NCBI GenBank assembly: GCA_965153455.1
Contig: OZ234501.1
Coordinates: forward strand, 13,020,001 to 13,084,000
Source: Sphagnum compactum
Taxonomy: Eukaryota; Bryophyta; Sphagnopsida; Sphagnales
DNA length: 64,000 nucleotides
Direction of reading: 5' to 3'
Position numbers and translations under genes: made by a program. Of the stretch, positions 36,564 to 49,715 are shown in pieces; position 1 is the stretch's first letter, and each line of letters begins with the position of its first letter. A model generated the notes under the pieces. It was not told the origin of the DNA. It did no database searches and worked only from the letters and a program-made list of their open reading frames with translations.

Positions 36564-39500
36564 GCCCCCCTAATCGCAGGACTTTACCAATAACTTCTAT
36601 TGCATGATGGCAACAACTTTGGCTACAACACAAAATTGACCCCCAAAAAAAAAGAAAAAGCTAACTTTTAGTGATGGTAGCTTTTATAGTAGACCTTTAT
36701 TGCTTTGTTTTAATGTTCACTAATTGCATTAACGATCTGACATTTATATCTAAGGACAGAATCCTATTTTTTAAATAATTGTTCAACTTGTCCAATGTTG
36801 GGTTCAGTTATGTTCTACTCTATCTTGTGGGGTTATTAGTCTTGTGTCTTGTCTTTTTGGAAGGATTAATGGCTGTTCTATTTAACTTTCCACTTGCTAG
36901 TTGGAGTTAATAAGTTAAAAAATATATAATTGATAGATGTATTATGACAAAGAGTTAATGGTGATAGAATTTACGGTTCTCTTTGTTCCAAGTTAAAAGA
37001 AAAGAACCCTAGGAGAGATGGGACCAATGCAAGCCTCCAACAAACTAAAACAATTGATTTCCAATCAAAGGGGAAAAGATTATTATCTGATTAGAGAACT
37101 CAACTCATGATGAGACAATATTTCTAGGGAACACCATCCATAAACTGGGGGTTACTTATTATTCTGTTTCATATTAATGAGTTGGGGGTGCCTCACAAGT
37201 CCAATTTTTATTTTTTTTTTGCAATGAGTCAATTTGATTGGCCCATAGCAAAAGAAAAAGGTTTGAAGCTATGGAGGCTCCCCAAAATAGAAGATTCTCT
37301 GGAAACATGGACTGCCTCTCCCTTTGGCCCACCCATATAGTGAGAAGGGAGGACTTTGGGCAAAACATATGGGATTAAAGCGAGGTGCTATTGGGAACAC
37401 CCTTGGGAAACACATTGGGAACCTAGGGAACATATTGGAAACCTGATGGGAACGTAAAGGGAACGTGTTGAGAACAAAGGAAAAATGAAAAAAAATCCCT
37501 GCCCGCCCCCCCCCCCCACCTTAATTGATGATGGATGCCAAGGGAGAATGATTGGCAAAAAGTGCCAAATTAGGGGATGGTTGATCATCGTGAATGGTTG
37601 TGGATGTTGAAGGGTTTTTTTTTTTTTTTTGCTCTAGGTGTTTTTGTTTGTTTGTAGGTTAAGTGTGTTTGATGATTACAATTCAATGGAGCAGCACTAC
37701 TAAGTTGGTTTCTATGATGGAATGATTTCATAATTGCCTTATTGTGATGGGGTGAAGGTAGATTGAAGAGCTGAACGATGGTTGGTTCTATAGATTTTGT
37801 GGTGGTGGGAAATGGTTGTAATTCATGTTATAAAGAGTGGTGTTTTGGTGGGACAGATCACTTAGGTGGTTTAAAAAAAACTAAGTTTTTTTCTTGTTAT
37901 TTACAAAAGTGGAAATAGGTGAAAAATGTGGTTAAAATAAAGAGTGTGGTTTTGTGTGTAGTTGAGGAAGAATGCCCCATTCATAGTCTTTTGTCATGCT
38001 TCCTAGAACAAGCATTTCGCTATGCCATGAGCTTTAGGGCAGGAGAGGAAGGTTTACTTTTAGGATTTAGGGACCAATTCAAAGGAAGTGATGACAAGGT
38101 CTAGAGGTTTAATTTCATGAATGGTCTATCTGGCTTGTTCAATTGTGTTGTGGGTATTTGGGATTCATGAGGGAAACTATCAAATCATCTAGGTTTGGCA
38201 AAGAATATCTACATCGATGTAAGAGTTCCGAGGAAAAATGAATCTTAAGGGCACATATGGGTGTTATAAAAAGATTTTATTTCTCTATCAAACTTCTACT
38301 AGTGAAAGAACTAATGGGAATGGGATTATCATCCAAAGTTTGGGACATTTTTATCACGAATGCACTACCACGTTCATGACCAATTGGCTCTTGAAAGGAA
38401 ATCAAAAGAGTTCTAATCCCTTCATGTCCTTTGTTTTTATGTTACTCTTGATGTGGAAGATGTAGGAATACAAGTTCAGAATTAGTTGTTTTGTGATAGT
38501 TCCATTGATCATTGGATGATCTAATGATCCTAATGTTGAAATGTTCAATTACATCAAGGTGTTTCTTAACTAAGTAACCCTCTCTATTTTTGGTGACAAT
38601 TTTTCCATTGTAAAAGGGATCTTCCATTCGTAATGGATCATTTGGTCCATTTATAGTTTTTGACATGATCTTTTACCTTGGGTAAGGCCCTTGGACAAAG
38701 GCACTATTAGAAATGGCACCAAATTCAACTACCACTTTTCAAAGCCCCTTCTTTTCAAAATACTCATATCTTTTGGCCTTACCCTACATGTTACAACTTT
38801 AAACAAATTTTTTTTGATATATTAACATCTTCAATACTTTCATGTAAAACCAACTACCTACTTATCTATGGAGAATACCCATTCAACTAGTTTTTGAAGA
38901 AAAATTATAACCTTCAATCGTGATGGCTACACATTTTCAAAAGGACGAGGAAATTAATCATCTATGTCTTTAGAACATGAACCAACCTTTTGCTGGTTGA
39001 AGTTCAAACAACATTCACACTCCAATTGTTAATCAAATGTCTCAAAAGAAACTCCAAAAAAATAAGAACATCAAAGTCATGGAATTCTCTTTCAATCTAT
39101 CCACACAAAAAAAAACAAAAATTTGAAAATTCATTGCAAAGACTATTAAGTAATGGTGTAAACCAAAAATGTATCTAGTGTTTTATTGATAGGCTTTAAG
39201 GTGTGAGCAAGGCAAGTTTTGTCAATGTTTAAGCATTGAAAATCATCATTTGTTTTGCTTTTAATCATTTAATTAAATGATTATTGATCTATCAAGGATT
39301 GATGGAAATGGAGTTGGTTCATGGTGGTGCACTTTTGGGATTTGCTTTGTGTTTGTTTTGTTTTTCTTGTGTGTGCATGTAGTTGGTGCTAACGATGGAG
39401 TGAAACTTTTGGAAGACTGGATAAAAGGTGGTAATCTTCGAAAGCTAAGTGTTTTTTACATTATTGTGTGTTTTGGTGTTTTGTAATATGATTGTCTCTA

Positions 39501-41553
39501 ATGTTAATGCATTAAAAGTAGAATACCCAAAATTTGAACTCCCTCCCTAATTGGTTTAGACATCAATCCTTGAAATATCTGTTACATAAGGGATTCAATA
39601 ATTAGAAAATTGGAGGTAGATAGATTTTTTAAAACATGAATGGAATTGTTGAGAGGCTCTACAAGATTATACAAGTTAATTTATTAATGGCATGAAAAGT
39701 TCAATTTCAATATACATGATTATATGTAGGATGCAATGTTATGCATGTGAAGGAAAATTGAAGACCTATTGACATGGGAGTTCTGAATATAAATTATTGT
39801 CTTTTGGAAATTCACTTGATGTATTGGGTTTCAATTTGTGGTGTTTTTGGGAGGTCGGGGTCTATGCTTGTCAATACTTTCCATAGAAGGGACAATGTGG
39901 GTTGGTTGTTGTGCCATTTTGTGGTCACAAAATAAAATATTTTTTGAAAGATTTATGGGTTGTGTGACTATGATGCCATTATTTAAGATCATGATAGCCA
40001 AATGAATGGAGATCACAATTGATCCAATCCACTTCATGCCAGTAGATTCTTGAGTTGGTTTTGAATCATGTAGAACTAATTGTTGGGAAGAAAAAAAAAT
40101 GTAAAAAAAGAACATATGTGATTATCTCCTGGTTTGGAAATATAATTGTATTATGGAATGTGTTATTAATAATCCACGTCTTCCACATTGCCTTGTTTTT
40201 TGGGTTATAATGGTTTTTAAGCTTGTGTAGCACCCTCGCCACCATGGCTTTTCCCAACACAAATGTAAGTTGTGAATCCTAATATTGCATTAAAAAGTTC
40301 ACTAAAAAGCTACTATTAGGAATACATAATCAATGACACAACAATGGTCAAATCAATATATATAAATCAAGTCACATGATAAGATAAGTGAAGTGATGAG
40401 AAAAATTAATATATATTCGTTCAAAAGTCCTCAAGTCCCATACCTTTTCCCATCCCATGTTCCAATTTCATCCCCTATTTATTATCCATAAAATCCCCAC
40501 ATTTACAATGAAATCACATAACTACGACCAACAATGAAAATAGAAGTGAAATAAATTTTGAATTCATTTTTTGGCACTTTTTAGTTTTGAGGTTTTCATT
40601 TTTGGGCATTTTGTAAGGTTTTCTTTTAACATCTTTTTTTTTATTCATTACAAATTTATTTTAGGGTTTGTTTTATGGATCACATAGGATAACTTTTAAG
40701 GGTTTTTTTCAGGGAATTATATAATTGAGCTATTCCACTTTTCACTTCTTTCCCATTGTTTCATTTTCAGTTGTGAAAGTTCCAAAAAACATTCGTTCAT
40801 TTTAGGCTCTTCTAATTTTGTTTATTTCTTAAAATTACTCATATATTTTCATTTTCACTTGTGATAATTACTTTAATTTTCGTTTGTCCCTTTAATTTTT
40901 TCATTTTGGCTCCTTTTTGTTTCTTTGGGTTTTTCATTTCTTCTTGCATTTTTGAAGGTTGTTAATTTCTTCTTGTTTTTTTTCAAGTGGTTTTCAAATT
41001 TATTCTTTCTTCTTTTTTAACTAACCATCAACACTTGAAGAACATTTGGTGAATACATTTCACTTCTAAGGTCCCATAGTGATTTAGTTAATGACTTGCA
41101 CTTCACTTTTGTACTAATGAATGGTCTATGAGTCTATAGATGAAATAACCTATATTTTGTCATATAATTAAAGCCGTGGCTCTGTTTGTACTCCAAATGG
41201 CATGACACAAATGAAGCAAGAAATGTTGATGGCTTATGTGAAAGCCTTCCTTCAAAAATTGTAGCAAAATTTTTATCAAGTACTTTTTAATGCCTAGAAT
41301 TGAACCATATTTCCATGAGTCCATAAATTTATTTATTTTTCTTTGTTTTCATTTGGTTTTTCACAAGTGTAGATTCTTGGAATTTCTTGTTGAGCTTTTA
41401 TTAATTTGGGTTTTATTGATTCATTGCCCACTACATCATCCCCATTCAACCTTTGGTATTAATGTACATTGCTAATTTGACATTATAAAATAGGTTTTAT
41501 ATGGCCCCTTTTTCTTGCAAAATTTTTCCAAAATTTTGAAAAACATTTGACCT
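36564..41553. other. AT-rich gene-free DNA
   Basis: Five kilobases with no supported gene. Short frames such as 39277-39486 look accidental. A poly-C run lies near 37,508 and a poly-T run near 37,617. A short GGGAAC array is listed separately. Confidence 0.5.
37391..37480. repeat. ~11-bp GGGAAC-type tandem array
   Basis: GGGAA or near copies start at about 37393, 37405, 37417, 37426, 37436, 37448, 37459 and 37470, a period of 9 to 12 bp. The units vary around ATTGGGAACCT. Confidence 0.7.
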
Positions 41554-41604
41554 AAAATCATTAGTATAAGTCAATATCATATATTGACTTATACTAATGA
41601 TTTT
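41554..41604. repeat. Perfect 24-bp-arm inverted repeat with 3-nt loop
   Basis: The left arm (41554-41577) contains ATCATTAGTATAAGTCAAT. It is exactly complementary to 41581-41604, and the loop is CAT. Weaker inverted similarity outside (TATATGGCCCCTTTTTCTT versus the complement of GAAAAAAATGGCCCATATTT) suggests it is the core of a larger fold-back element. Confidence 0.95.
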
Positions 41605-41871
41605 CCATGAAAAAAATGGCCCATATTTGATAGAATTGTTTTTTAAAAAGTTTTTAGATCACCATAATTTTATCATAAATTCCAATAGTCCAAGAATATA
41701 GAAGGATCCTATTTTTTTCTACTTTCATATTTAGTTCGTAGCCAAATTTGGCAAAATCATTTTATGGATGATCCCCACTTCAACTAATCACAAAATTGAA
41801 AAAAAACCCGGATTCCAACATATTCACAATGTCACAAATTGATCACAAGAAATGAAGTTTATAGGGAAAAA

Positions 41872-42662
41872 ATTCAATATTTGGTGAAACAAACCTTAAG
41901 TAGGTGCAAATAGACTTCAAGTAGATGAAACAAAACTCAATTTGATGAAATAGTCCTCAATTTAGGACAACAAAGTTTCAATTATAGCTAAAAACAAACC
42001 TAAAATAGGTGAAAGAAAACACGTAGTTGGAAACATAGTTGATGAAATAATTTACGATATGTGAAAACAAATGTCTATTTGGTGAAATTGAACTGAAATA
42101 GGTGGACATAGCGCTCAGTTTGATGCAATAGCTTTCATTTTGATGTAACAAAACACAATTCAATGGAAATAAACTTGAATTTGATGAAAAAAAGTTTCAA
42201 AAAGTAAAATTTATTGACTCCAATTTGATGAACTGCACTTGCATTTGATGAAACCCATTATTTTGGTGAAACATGCTTCAATTTTTTAAGCCAAATTTTC
42301 ATTTTTAGAAAAAAATTCAACTCATGGAAACAAACCTCAATTTGATGGGAACAAAGTTCAATTGGTGAAACAAACTTCCAACAATTATAAACATAACTAA
42401 ATTTGATGGAATTAAATTTCAAGAAGTGAGACATAATTCAATTTAAGGGAAATGTGGTTCAAATTTTGGAAATAGACCTTAATTTTAAAGGCATCAAATC
42501 CCAACAAGGTGAAATAGACATCCAATTAATTAGGTTTTACCTTACGTTGGGGATTACATTTTAATGATCTCATGAAAGCTCCAATTGGTGAATAAATTGC
42601 CACATTTAGTGAAACAAACCTTAAGAAGGTGAAATTAGAGTTTAAAAAGGTGAAATAGACTT
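41872..42662. repeat. ~790-bp degenerate array with a 20-21-bp period
   Basis: More than thirty diverged units fit the consensus TTCAATTTGATGAAACAAAC. Examples are TTCAAGTAGATGAAACAAAA at about 41,920 and TTGAATTTGATGAAAAAAAG at about 42,171. Unit length varies from 18 to 23 bp. A less regular stretch (about 42,525-42,595) interrupts it. The period is not a multiple of three and frames are closed, so it is not a repeat protein. Confidence 0.8.
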
Positions 42663-43520
42663 TGATTCATAGTAATTAATTAAGGTTTCAATTATATTAA
42701 CGAATCAACCTCCAAATACATTCATAATAATGTCATACAAAGATACCAAGGGGACCACAAACTTAAAGGATGCACCATAATAAAATCTATCCAAATAGTT
42801 TTAGGTGTTTACAAGCCTTTTAAAAGGACCACAAAATAATCCAAGCATAACACAAGTTTGTTTAGACATTAGTTTCATGTGGATCTAAAGCTCACCCCAA
42901 ACCATTGAATACACAAATGAGCCACCAATGCACATCAAATCTAATCCAACACATTTGAGACTATTCAATTACCTTGGATGTACACAAAAGTTCCAAATTT
43001 TTCAATAAGGAAATTATGTTTCCCTCACATCAAAGTTGAAATCTCTAAATGAATTAACAAAAAATTGAATTTTATCTAGAGTTTCATAATCCCAAACTAG
43101 GATCATCATATGATTTAATGTCTAAATCATAACATACCTCCAAAAAGTCAATTACATGCAAGCATGTGCTCAAACATTGAACTTCAAATTCAAGACACTT
43201 TGGAAGAAAAACCTTGAGGATAACATTTTTTGCAATGGTTTAAAGGTACCATGCATGGTTGATTTAGCTAATTTCAAATCCGTTCCACCAGACACTTTCA
43301 CCAACCATAAACCATGTTTTGTCCATTATACATAGATGCCATAACACATAGAGGTTCAAGGCCAAGCATGGGAATATATGGTCTATAGCTAGAATGTCTA
43401 TGAGACCAAATAACAAATTGCAAGTGGGTTCAATAACAACAATTGCAAGTGTAGGGTTTTGGCAAGGTAAGATTTGTGGTTGCTAGGCTTAGGTTCTTGC
43501 AAAATTTGAGGTGTTGAAGG

Positions 43521-43630
43521 AATGAATGAGTGTGCATACAAGGTTGTAACTGGTGTTTGAATGATGTCACAAATTAATGAATGAGTGTGCGTACAAGATT
43601 GTAACTAGTGTTTGAACAATGTCATAAATT
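43521..43630. repeat. 55-bp tandem duplication
   Basis: AATGAATGAGTGTGCATACA at 43521 recurs as AATGAATGAGTGTGCGTACA at 43576. Both copies continue through GTAACTGGTGTTTGAA and ATGTCACAAATT with a few changes. Confidence 0.95.
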
Positions 43631-44149
43631 AACTTTAGAAACTAGATATAGACCACATTGCCAAAAAGAAATACCCACAAAAGTTGGGTGGCATCTATAG
43701 TGACAATTATTCAAAAAAAATTGCCTTTTGCAAAACTTTCTATTATCACCATAATATTGGAGGCTCAAGAGCTTTGGGCTAAACAAAATCTTCACCTCTA
43801 AAACTTGTGCACTTACTATGCTCTTTCTACATCTACAATTGGCACAACCTAAGCTCCTCCACTTCACCACAGTGCCTTCACCAAAATTCCTGTCACAGTA
43901 ATAAAAACATGCACACCAATTTCTCTAGGATTATCCAATTTTCACATTTTCTAAACCTCTTGCACTTTTGTCACCTCTTATAATTTATTTATTTTTGGCT
44001 TTTAGAAACTCTCATATGCATAGAAAAAATTGTCACAAATGCCCATTCTTACATTTTGTTCTTTCTTCTCAAAAGGTTCATATGAACACTAACCCCTTGA
44101 CACACATGAAAATTAGGTGTTGTGAATGCCAACATCGTTGCCAATATCA

Positions 44150-44172
44150 TCATGGATGAAATTCATCCATGA
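44150..44172. repeat. 23-bp palindrome in an ATCCATGA-rich patch
   Basis: TCATGGATGAA is followed by A and then by its exact complement TTCATCCATGA. The surrounding patch (about 44,145-44,270) is rich in ATGGATGA and TTCATCCA. A related patch occurs at about 45,258-45,365. Confidence 0.8.
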
Positions 44173-47100
44173 AAATCCAATTTTCATCCAAAATTGATGA
44201 AGCTCATGTGTCATTATTCATTGGATGAAACATTTATCATTTTCATCCCAAAATTTCATCCATTAATTATAATTAATTGGAGTTAGTTTTGAACTAAATA
44301 AAGTTAATTGGAATTAATTATAGTTATTTATGAGTTATGAAAGTCTTTAAGAAGTTTCCATGGTCAGTGATCCTTGATGTATGATTTTGGATTGTGCAAA
44401 CTTGTTCGTTTCATTTCATGTCCATGTTTTCATATGTAATTATAATAAAATTTCGTTTGAATTTTTGTCTTGCATACTTTGTGTTCCTATTTCTTAATTT
44501 CATGTTTTATGTTGGGGTTTACATTTAGGTTTGCCTTTGCCATAAACATCTTGGTTTTCGTATACCTTGGAAAGCCTTTGTCCTCATAATTTTTGTAATC
44601 GTGACATGGGTTTTTTCATGCAAAAAATGAAACACAAAACCAAAAACATTTACCACTAATTTTGGTAGAAAATTAAATTTAGGCCCCAGTGACTTTGCTT
44701 TGTGCGTTCATCGCCCTTGGCATAAATTTCATCCCTTAAATTTACAAATTTGTTTAATTTCGCCCCCAAACCAAAGGATTTTAAGAATAATTTTATTAGA
44801 CATTCAAATAAAGTCAATACATATATTTAAAAATCTATTTATCATTTTGGCAAATTTTTTTTGGATGTTTATATGGGCTAAAACTTAAAGCCTTGGCTTT
44901 AATGAAAGTCACATGAGAGGTGGAGTTGCATGTTGGCCCAATTATAATAAACCCATTGTCAAGGGCTTTACAAAAAATAAAGACCTCCACTTTTATTTTT
45001 ATTTTCCATTGATAGAAGGTGAATATCATAGGATTTTTATAAAAAAATTGCAACATGTTTCAAAAAATGGATCGTTCACTACACTGAACAAATCATTTTT
45101 TGAAATGCCCCATAATCAAAAGACAAAAATTGTGTTTTGTAAGGTGATCTTTAATTACATTTCTTCAAATGTCATAATTGGTATGTCACAATAGTTGTTA
45201 CACATCTAGCAAGACATTTTGGGTAGTTCAATTAGGATAATTCACATGGGTGTTCACCACCACCATCATCAACCTCATCATGGATGATGTTCATGGACCA
45301 TCATTATTCAATTTTCATCCATAATATAAGAAGTTCATCCACCACCATTTGATTTTGTCCATAATGTGCTATAATTAAAAAAGTGTTAATGCTAAAAGAA
45401 ATCCTATATATTAATATTAAGAAAAAACATTAAAAATAAGAAAGCACTCATCCCACCCATATCCCGATTTAAAAGCCCACCGACCCAAGCTGCGGTGCTC
45501 GAGCTTTTGTGTGAGAAAACTTTGTGACTTCAAGGATTCACAATGACAATTTCTTCTACACAGAGAGATTCAATTTCCACAACAGGGCATTATTCAAGAC
45601 AATGTTTTCTACCAACAACAACAGGGACACAGAAGGCCATGCACCTCGATAATCAATAGCCAATAATCTTGATACCCTAGTAGTACCTTGGCCGATTATT
45701 CGACACTAATTATACATTATTTTCAGAAATGTTGAAATTTCCAAAAATCATTTCCTCCCAATCAAAAAATATTGCGAAGAGAAATAGGGAATATTTGGGA
45801 ATATTCCATGTGTTGAAATGGGTTTTTTTCAAAATTAAATTATTGGCTCGTAAGTTTTTTGGGCAAAGAATTGATTGGAAGTTGTCAGATTTCAAGGATT
45901 TTTTTTAACTGCCACATTTCGACAATATGTTTCAGTAGCTCTCCAACATATAGTAGGATTTTTTTTTCACTTTCCTTTTGACCTGTAGCCAAATTAAACT
46001 AACTCCTCTTGTGGATGATCATTAGTGTGTCATCACAAAATTGAAAGAAAGAAAGACATTAAAATAATTTTTTTTATAAATTTAATTAATTTAAAATTAT
46101 TTTAGAAAAAAAAAACACTTGTCTCCCATAGTATATTGTCCAATTTTTCATGTTTATTCATAAGGGTAATGAAACAATTAGCACTCTAAGTTGGATGTAT
46201 TAAGCACTTGTAGAGGCCCAAATAAGGAGTGAAGGTGGAGCTACTCTTTTTACTAGGGACAAGACTCATCCAGTTCTAAAGTTGTCATAATATTAGCTCG
46301 AGCTCTTCTATCATCAACCTTCAATTCCTTATGTAATATCGTAACGACCATTGGGACCGATCATCTCTTGACTCCTCTTTTGAAAACTACTTACCCTATT
46401 TCAGACCCTCACAAAATCCCTAGGCCAACACCCCTAAACCAGCCTCCCAAAAACCCTATTTCAGACCCCAATTCAAGGCTCTTTCAAACCCAAGAAAAAC
46501 CTACTTAAGCCCCAAATTTCAGACCTCAGAAACCTTGATTCAAAATACAAGACAAACCTAAATCATTGTGACATTACGAAAAGTGAATCCTAACATTTGT
46601 TTTTTTAAAGGGTTCATCATATCCTAAGGTTAAGGTTTAGATGTTTAATGTGCCAATCTCTATTGTTGCAAGATGTACAACTTCAAATCTTTTTTTAACA
46701 TCAAAACTTAAAACTAAACATAATCCAACAAAAAAGAAAAATATTGACACAATGGAAGAAACTATAAGATTTACCTCAAGCTTATTGTCATTTTCCTCCA
46801 AGTCAAGAAGCCCAATCTGAAGTCCTCATTTTTTTTCATAAGGTCCTCTTCAATTTCTATGAATTTTTAATGGACCCCAAGTTACCAACACAAACATCAT
46901 TTGGCCATATTTTGTAGATGCTTATAAACATTTCAAGATTGTCTATGCCCAATCGAGAATGCCAAAGGTTTGTGCAAATACTAGCAAGATTCAACATTCT
47001 TTTTGCCCTGATTTAGAAGCCAATAATCCCCAAAACTTGTTGGGCTACAAACCCAACATACGAAAATTGAGCCTCATGCACTTTACACCACCTACGGGAT

Positions 47101-47300
47101 TTTTGGCCTCGTATTTTGTGACTTTCTTGACCCTAAAACATTCTACTATTCTTTCACCATTGATGATGTCATTTCCTCATCAATCTTCATGAAATTATAT
47201 AACAACTTGTGATATCAATAATGTGGGATGTAGAGCTAGGAGTTTCGACACCGCTTGGGTTTAAAAAGTTATATGCAAAAACAAGGAATGAAAGTATACC

Positions 47301-48120
47301 TGTCGCAACCCCACTTTGGCCAAGTGTGGGGGTGAAGCCCAACACTTGGAAAAGTTGGAGATTTGGAGTCCTCCGGGACTCCCGAATGTTTAGAGCTCAA
47401 CAGCAAGGCCCAAAACACCTCGCATTGAGGTGTTCTTGGTGTCATTGGAAAGGTCTTGAAACGTAGATATCGAAAATGGCCTCGCATTGGCCATTCGGAC
47501 ATCTGCAGCCCAAGTTATGGGCAAAAGAAGGGCCGGGAGTCAAATTGGCAGTTTGACTCCCGACCACTAAAAGTCGGGAATCGACCCTTTCCCGACGTCG
47601 CCTCAAGGAGTGCGACATGGCGTTGGAAAGATATCGACGACGACTACAACTTTGGTTCAGACCTTGTTGCGATCGGACTCCGGAATCGGGAGTTATGACC
47701 GTTCAAAGTTCCGGGAGTCCCGCCGGGACAGTTTCGGGACTCCATTTCGGGAGTCCCAAGAAAATGTGCCATTTGGATGTAGCCTCCGTGGCGAGCTGCA
47801 GAGAATACTATAAGGGGGAAGGTGGTGGCTTCCCCCGAGTCCGGGCCGTGGTGAGTCTTGTGTGTCCAAGTGCCCGTGGCTTGTCCCAACACCCAAGGGT
47901 GTCCCGAATGCTAACCTAACCTCCCGTGGTTGGTTTTTGGATGCAGATTCACACAAGCTAAGCTAGTCCCTCTTCCTAGTCTAATCCCAGGGCTTCCAAC
48001 TCGACCCTCTACCCTTTTCTAGAGTTGGAAATCGGGAGCGTGCCTTTAGGTCCCAACTTTCCGCAACTTTACTTTGCTGAACCCTCAAGTGGGTTCACCC
48101 CGGGACCAAGGAACGCGTCA
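47301..48120. mobile_element. Solo LTR, copy 1 (820 bp), target duplication ATACC
   Basis: It starts TGTCGC and ends GCGTCA (TG...CA). It is flanked by perfect 5-bp ATACC repeats at 47296-47300 and 48121-48125. It has a TATA-like CTATAAGGG near 47808, and is much more GC-rich than its surroundings. A hairpin (CGGGAGTCAAA / 7 nt / complement) lies at 47534-47562, and a second (GTCGGGAA...TTCCCGAC) at about 47573-47596. Short open frames inside are incidental. No internal domain is attached, so it reads as a recombination product of an LTR retrotransposon. Confidence 0.85.
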
Positions 48121-48125
48121 ATACC

Positions 48126-48895
48126 CACTGATCATATTCACCAACAATTTGCCCTGCTTTCTCCTTGCCAACAAATTGAATGGCCAACCCCAAGCCCTTG
48201 TAACAAGGGTCTAACATCATGCACAACATGTTGTGAGTTTTGGCCTTTTGGAAAGAAACCACAAATGAAAGGAAAAGGTTTATGTCTTGTACCACATCTT
48301 TTTCATAACTTTCCATCAAAATCTTGGGTCTCCCTATAGTCAAATGCCAAGCAATCTACCCATAACTTACATACAAGTGATATGGCAACAAGGGCATTAG
48401 AAAGCAACCAATATCTTCAACTTTGGTTTAACACACATTGCTAAACCATGGGCCTTAGCTATTGGTAGCAACTTGAGTTATGGCCCAAACTTGAGGACTT
48501 GGCACACGACCTTGTAATGCTAACAATTGTTGCCTTTTGTAACAAAAAAACAATTCCATGCTTGAGTTCAAGAGTCTTTTGAAATAGGATGACTCTTGAA
48601 GCAAAACAAGTATTTACATGAATCTTAAGTTTGTGTGGAACCACCTTTGCAAGTTCACATGCTATTCTTACCGTCCCTTACCACTTTTCTTTCTCAAACT
48701 GATGGTTTTTTACAAAGCATGTGTTTTTTTAACTTGAGATTGAGGTCAAGCCAACACATATCTTGGAATCATTTGTGGCATATTGACAACATTTGGACAT
48801 TGCATGGCCCCAATAGGACCCGACAAAAGGTGCCGAAAATCCCAAAATTCCACAAAACATAAGTGAGGTTAATGTAAATGTCATGGTGAAAGATT
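48126..48895. other. Spacer between the two solo LTRs
   Basis: There is no primer-binding site after copy 1, no purine tract before copy 2, and no coding sequence, so the pair is not a single two-LTR element. Confidence 0.6.
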
Positions 48896-49698
48896 ATTCT
48901 TGTCGCGACCCTACTTTGAGAGAGTGTGAGGATGAGACTCACACTCCCGAAATGGGGACTTGGGAGTCCTCCGGGACTCATGAAATTTTAGAGTTCGATT
49001 GCAGGGGTCAAAACACTTCACATTGAGGAGTTCTTTATATCATTGGAAAATTATTGAAGTGTAAATGTTGAAAATGAGCTCACATGAGTCATTTGGACAT
49101 CTGCAGCACAAGTTAGGTCAAAAGAAGGGTCGGGGGTCAAACTGGCAGTTTGACTCCCGACTACTAAAAGTTGGGAATAGACCCGACCCTGGTGCGTGCA
49201 GGTAAAATGCGACACACCATTGGAAAGGCCTCGATGAGAGCTACAACTTTGCTTGAGACCTCGACCCAATCGAAGGTCTGAACAAAGAGTTATAGTCTCG
49301 CAAAGTTGCGAGAATCCAAATCGGGACAGTTTCGGGACTCTTCCTTGGGAGTCCCGGGACAAAAAACCATTCGGATGTAGGCTCCGCAGAGAGACGCAAA
49401 GAATGTATGGGGGAAGGTGGTGGCTCCCCCAAGTCTGGGCCGTGGTGAATCTTGTGAGTCCAAAGTTGCCCGTGGCTTGTCCTAACATTAAAAGTGATCC
49501 AAAAAGTGAACTAACCAACTTGTTGGTTGGTTTGATGCAGATTCGAGTGAGTAACTAAAGTTTGTCACTCTTCCTTGTCCCATCCCGGAGCCTCAGCACG
49601 CCCCTCTACCCCTTTTAGTGTTGAGAGCTATGAGCGTGCCCCGAGTCCCTCACAATTCCACTATTTAAGTAACTTAGACCCATCTTGGGTCTAACTAG

Positions 49699-49715
49699 CA
49701 TAGTAGTGACATACG
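49699..49715 (+). repeat. hAT left terminal inverted repeat
   Basis: A perfect 17-bp match, inverted, to 55071-55087. The target copy CTAACTAG precedes it. Confidence 0.95.

Larger units (their letters stand above)
42663..47295. other. AT-rich gene-free DNA
   Basis: No gene supported in 4.6 kb. Two local repeats inside it are listed separately. CCCTATTTCAGACCC occurs twice near 46,396 and 46,451. Confidence 0.5.

Noticed and set aside
41872-42662. CRISPR-like array
   Set aside because: Units are contiguous and degenerate with no unique spacers, and this is plant nuclear DNA.
47209-47919. Short frames of 77-100 codons near 47.2-47.9 kb
   Set aside because: They fall in the solo LTR; the corresponding stretch of copy 2 is not conserved as protein, and GC-rich LTR DNA gives chance frames.
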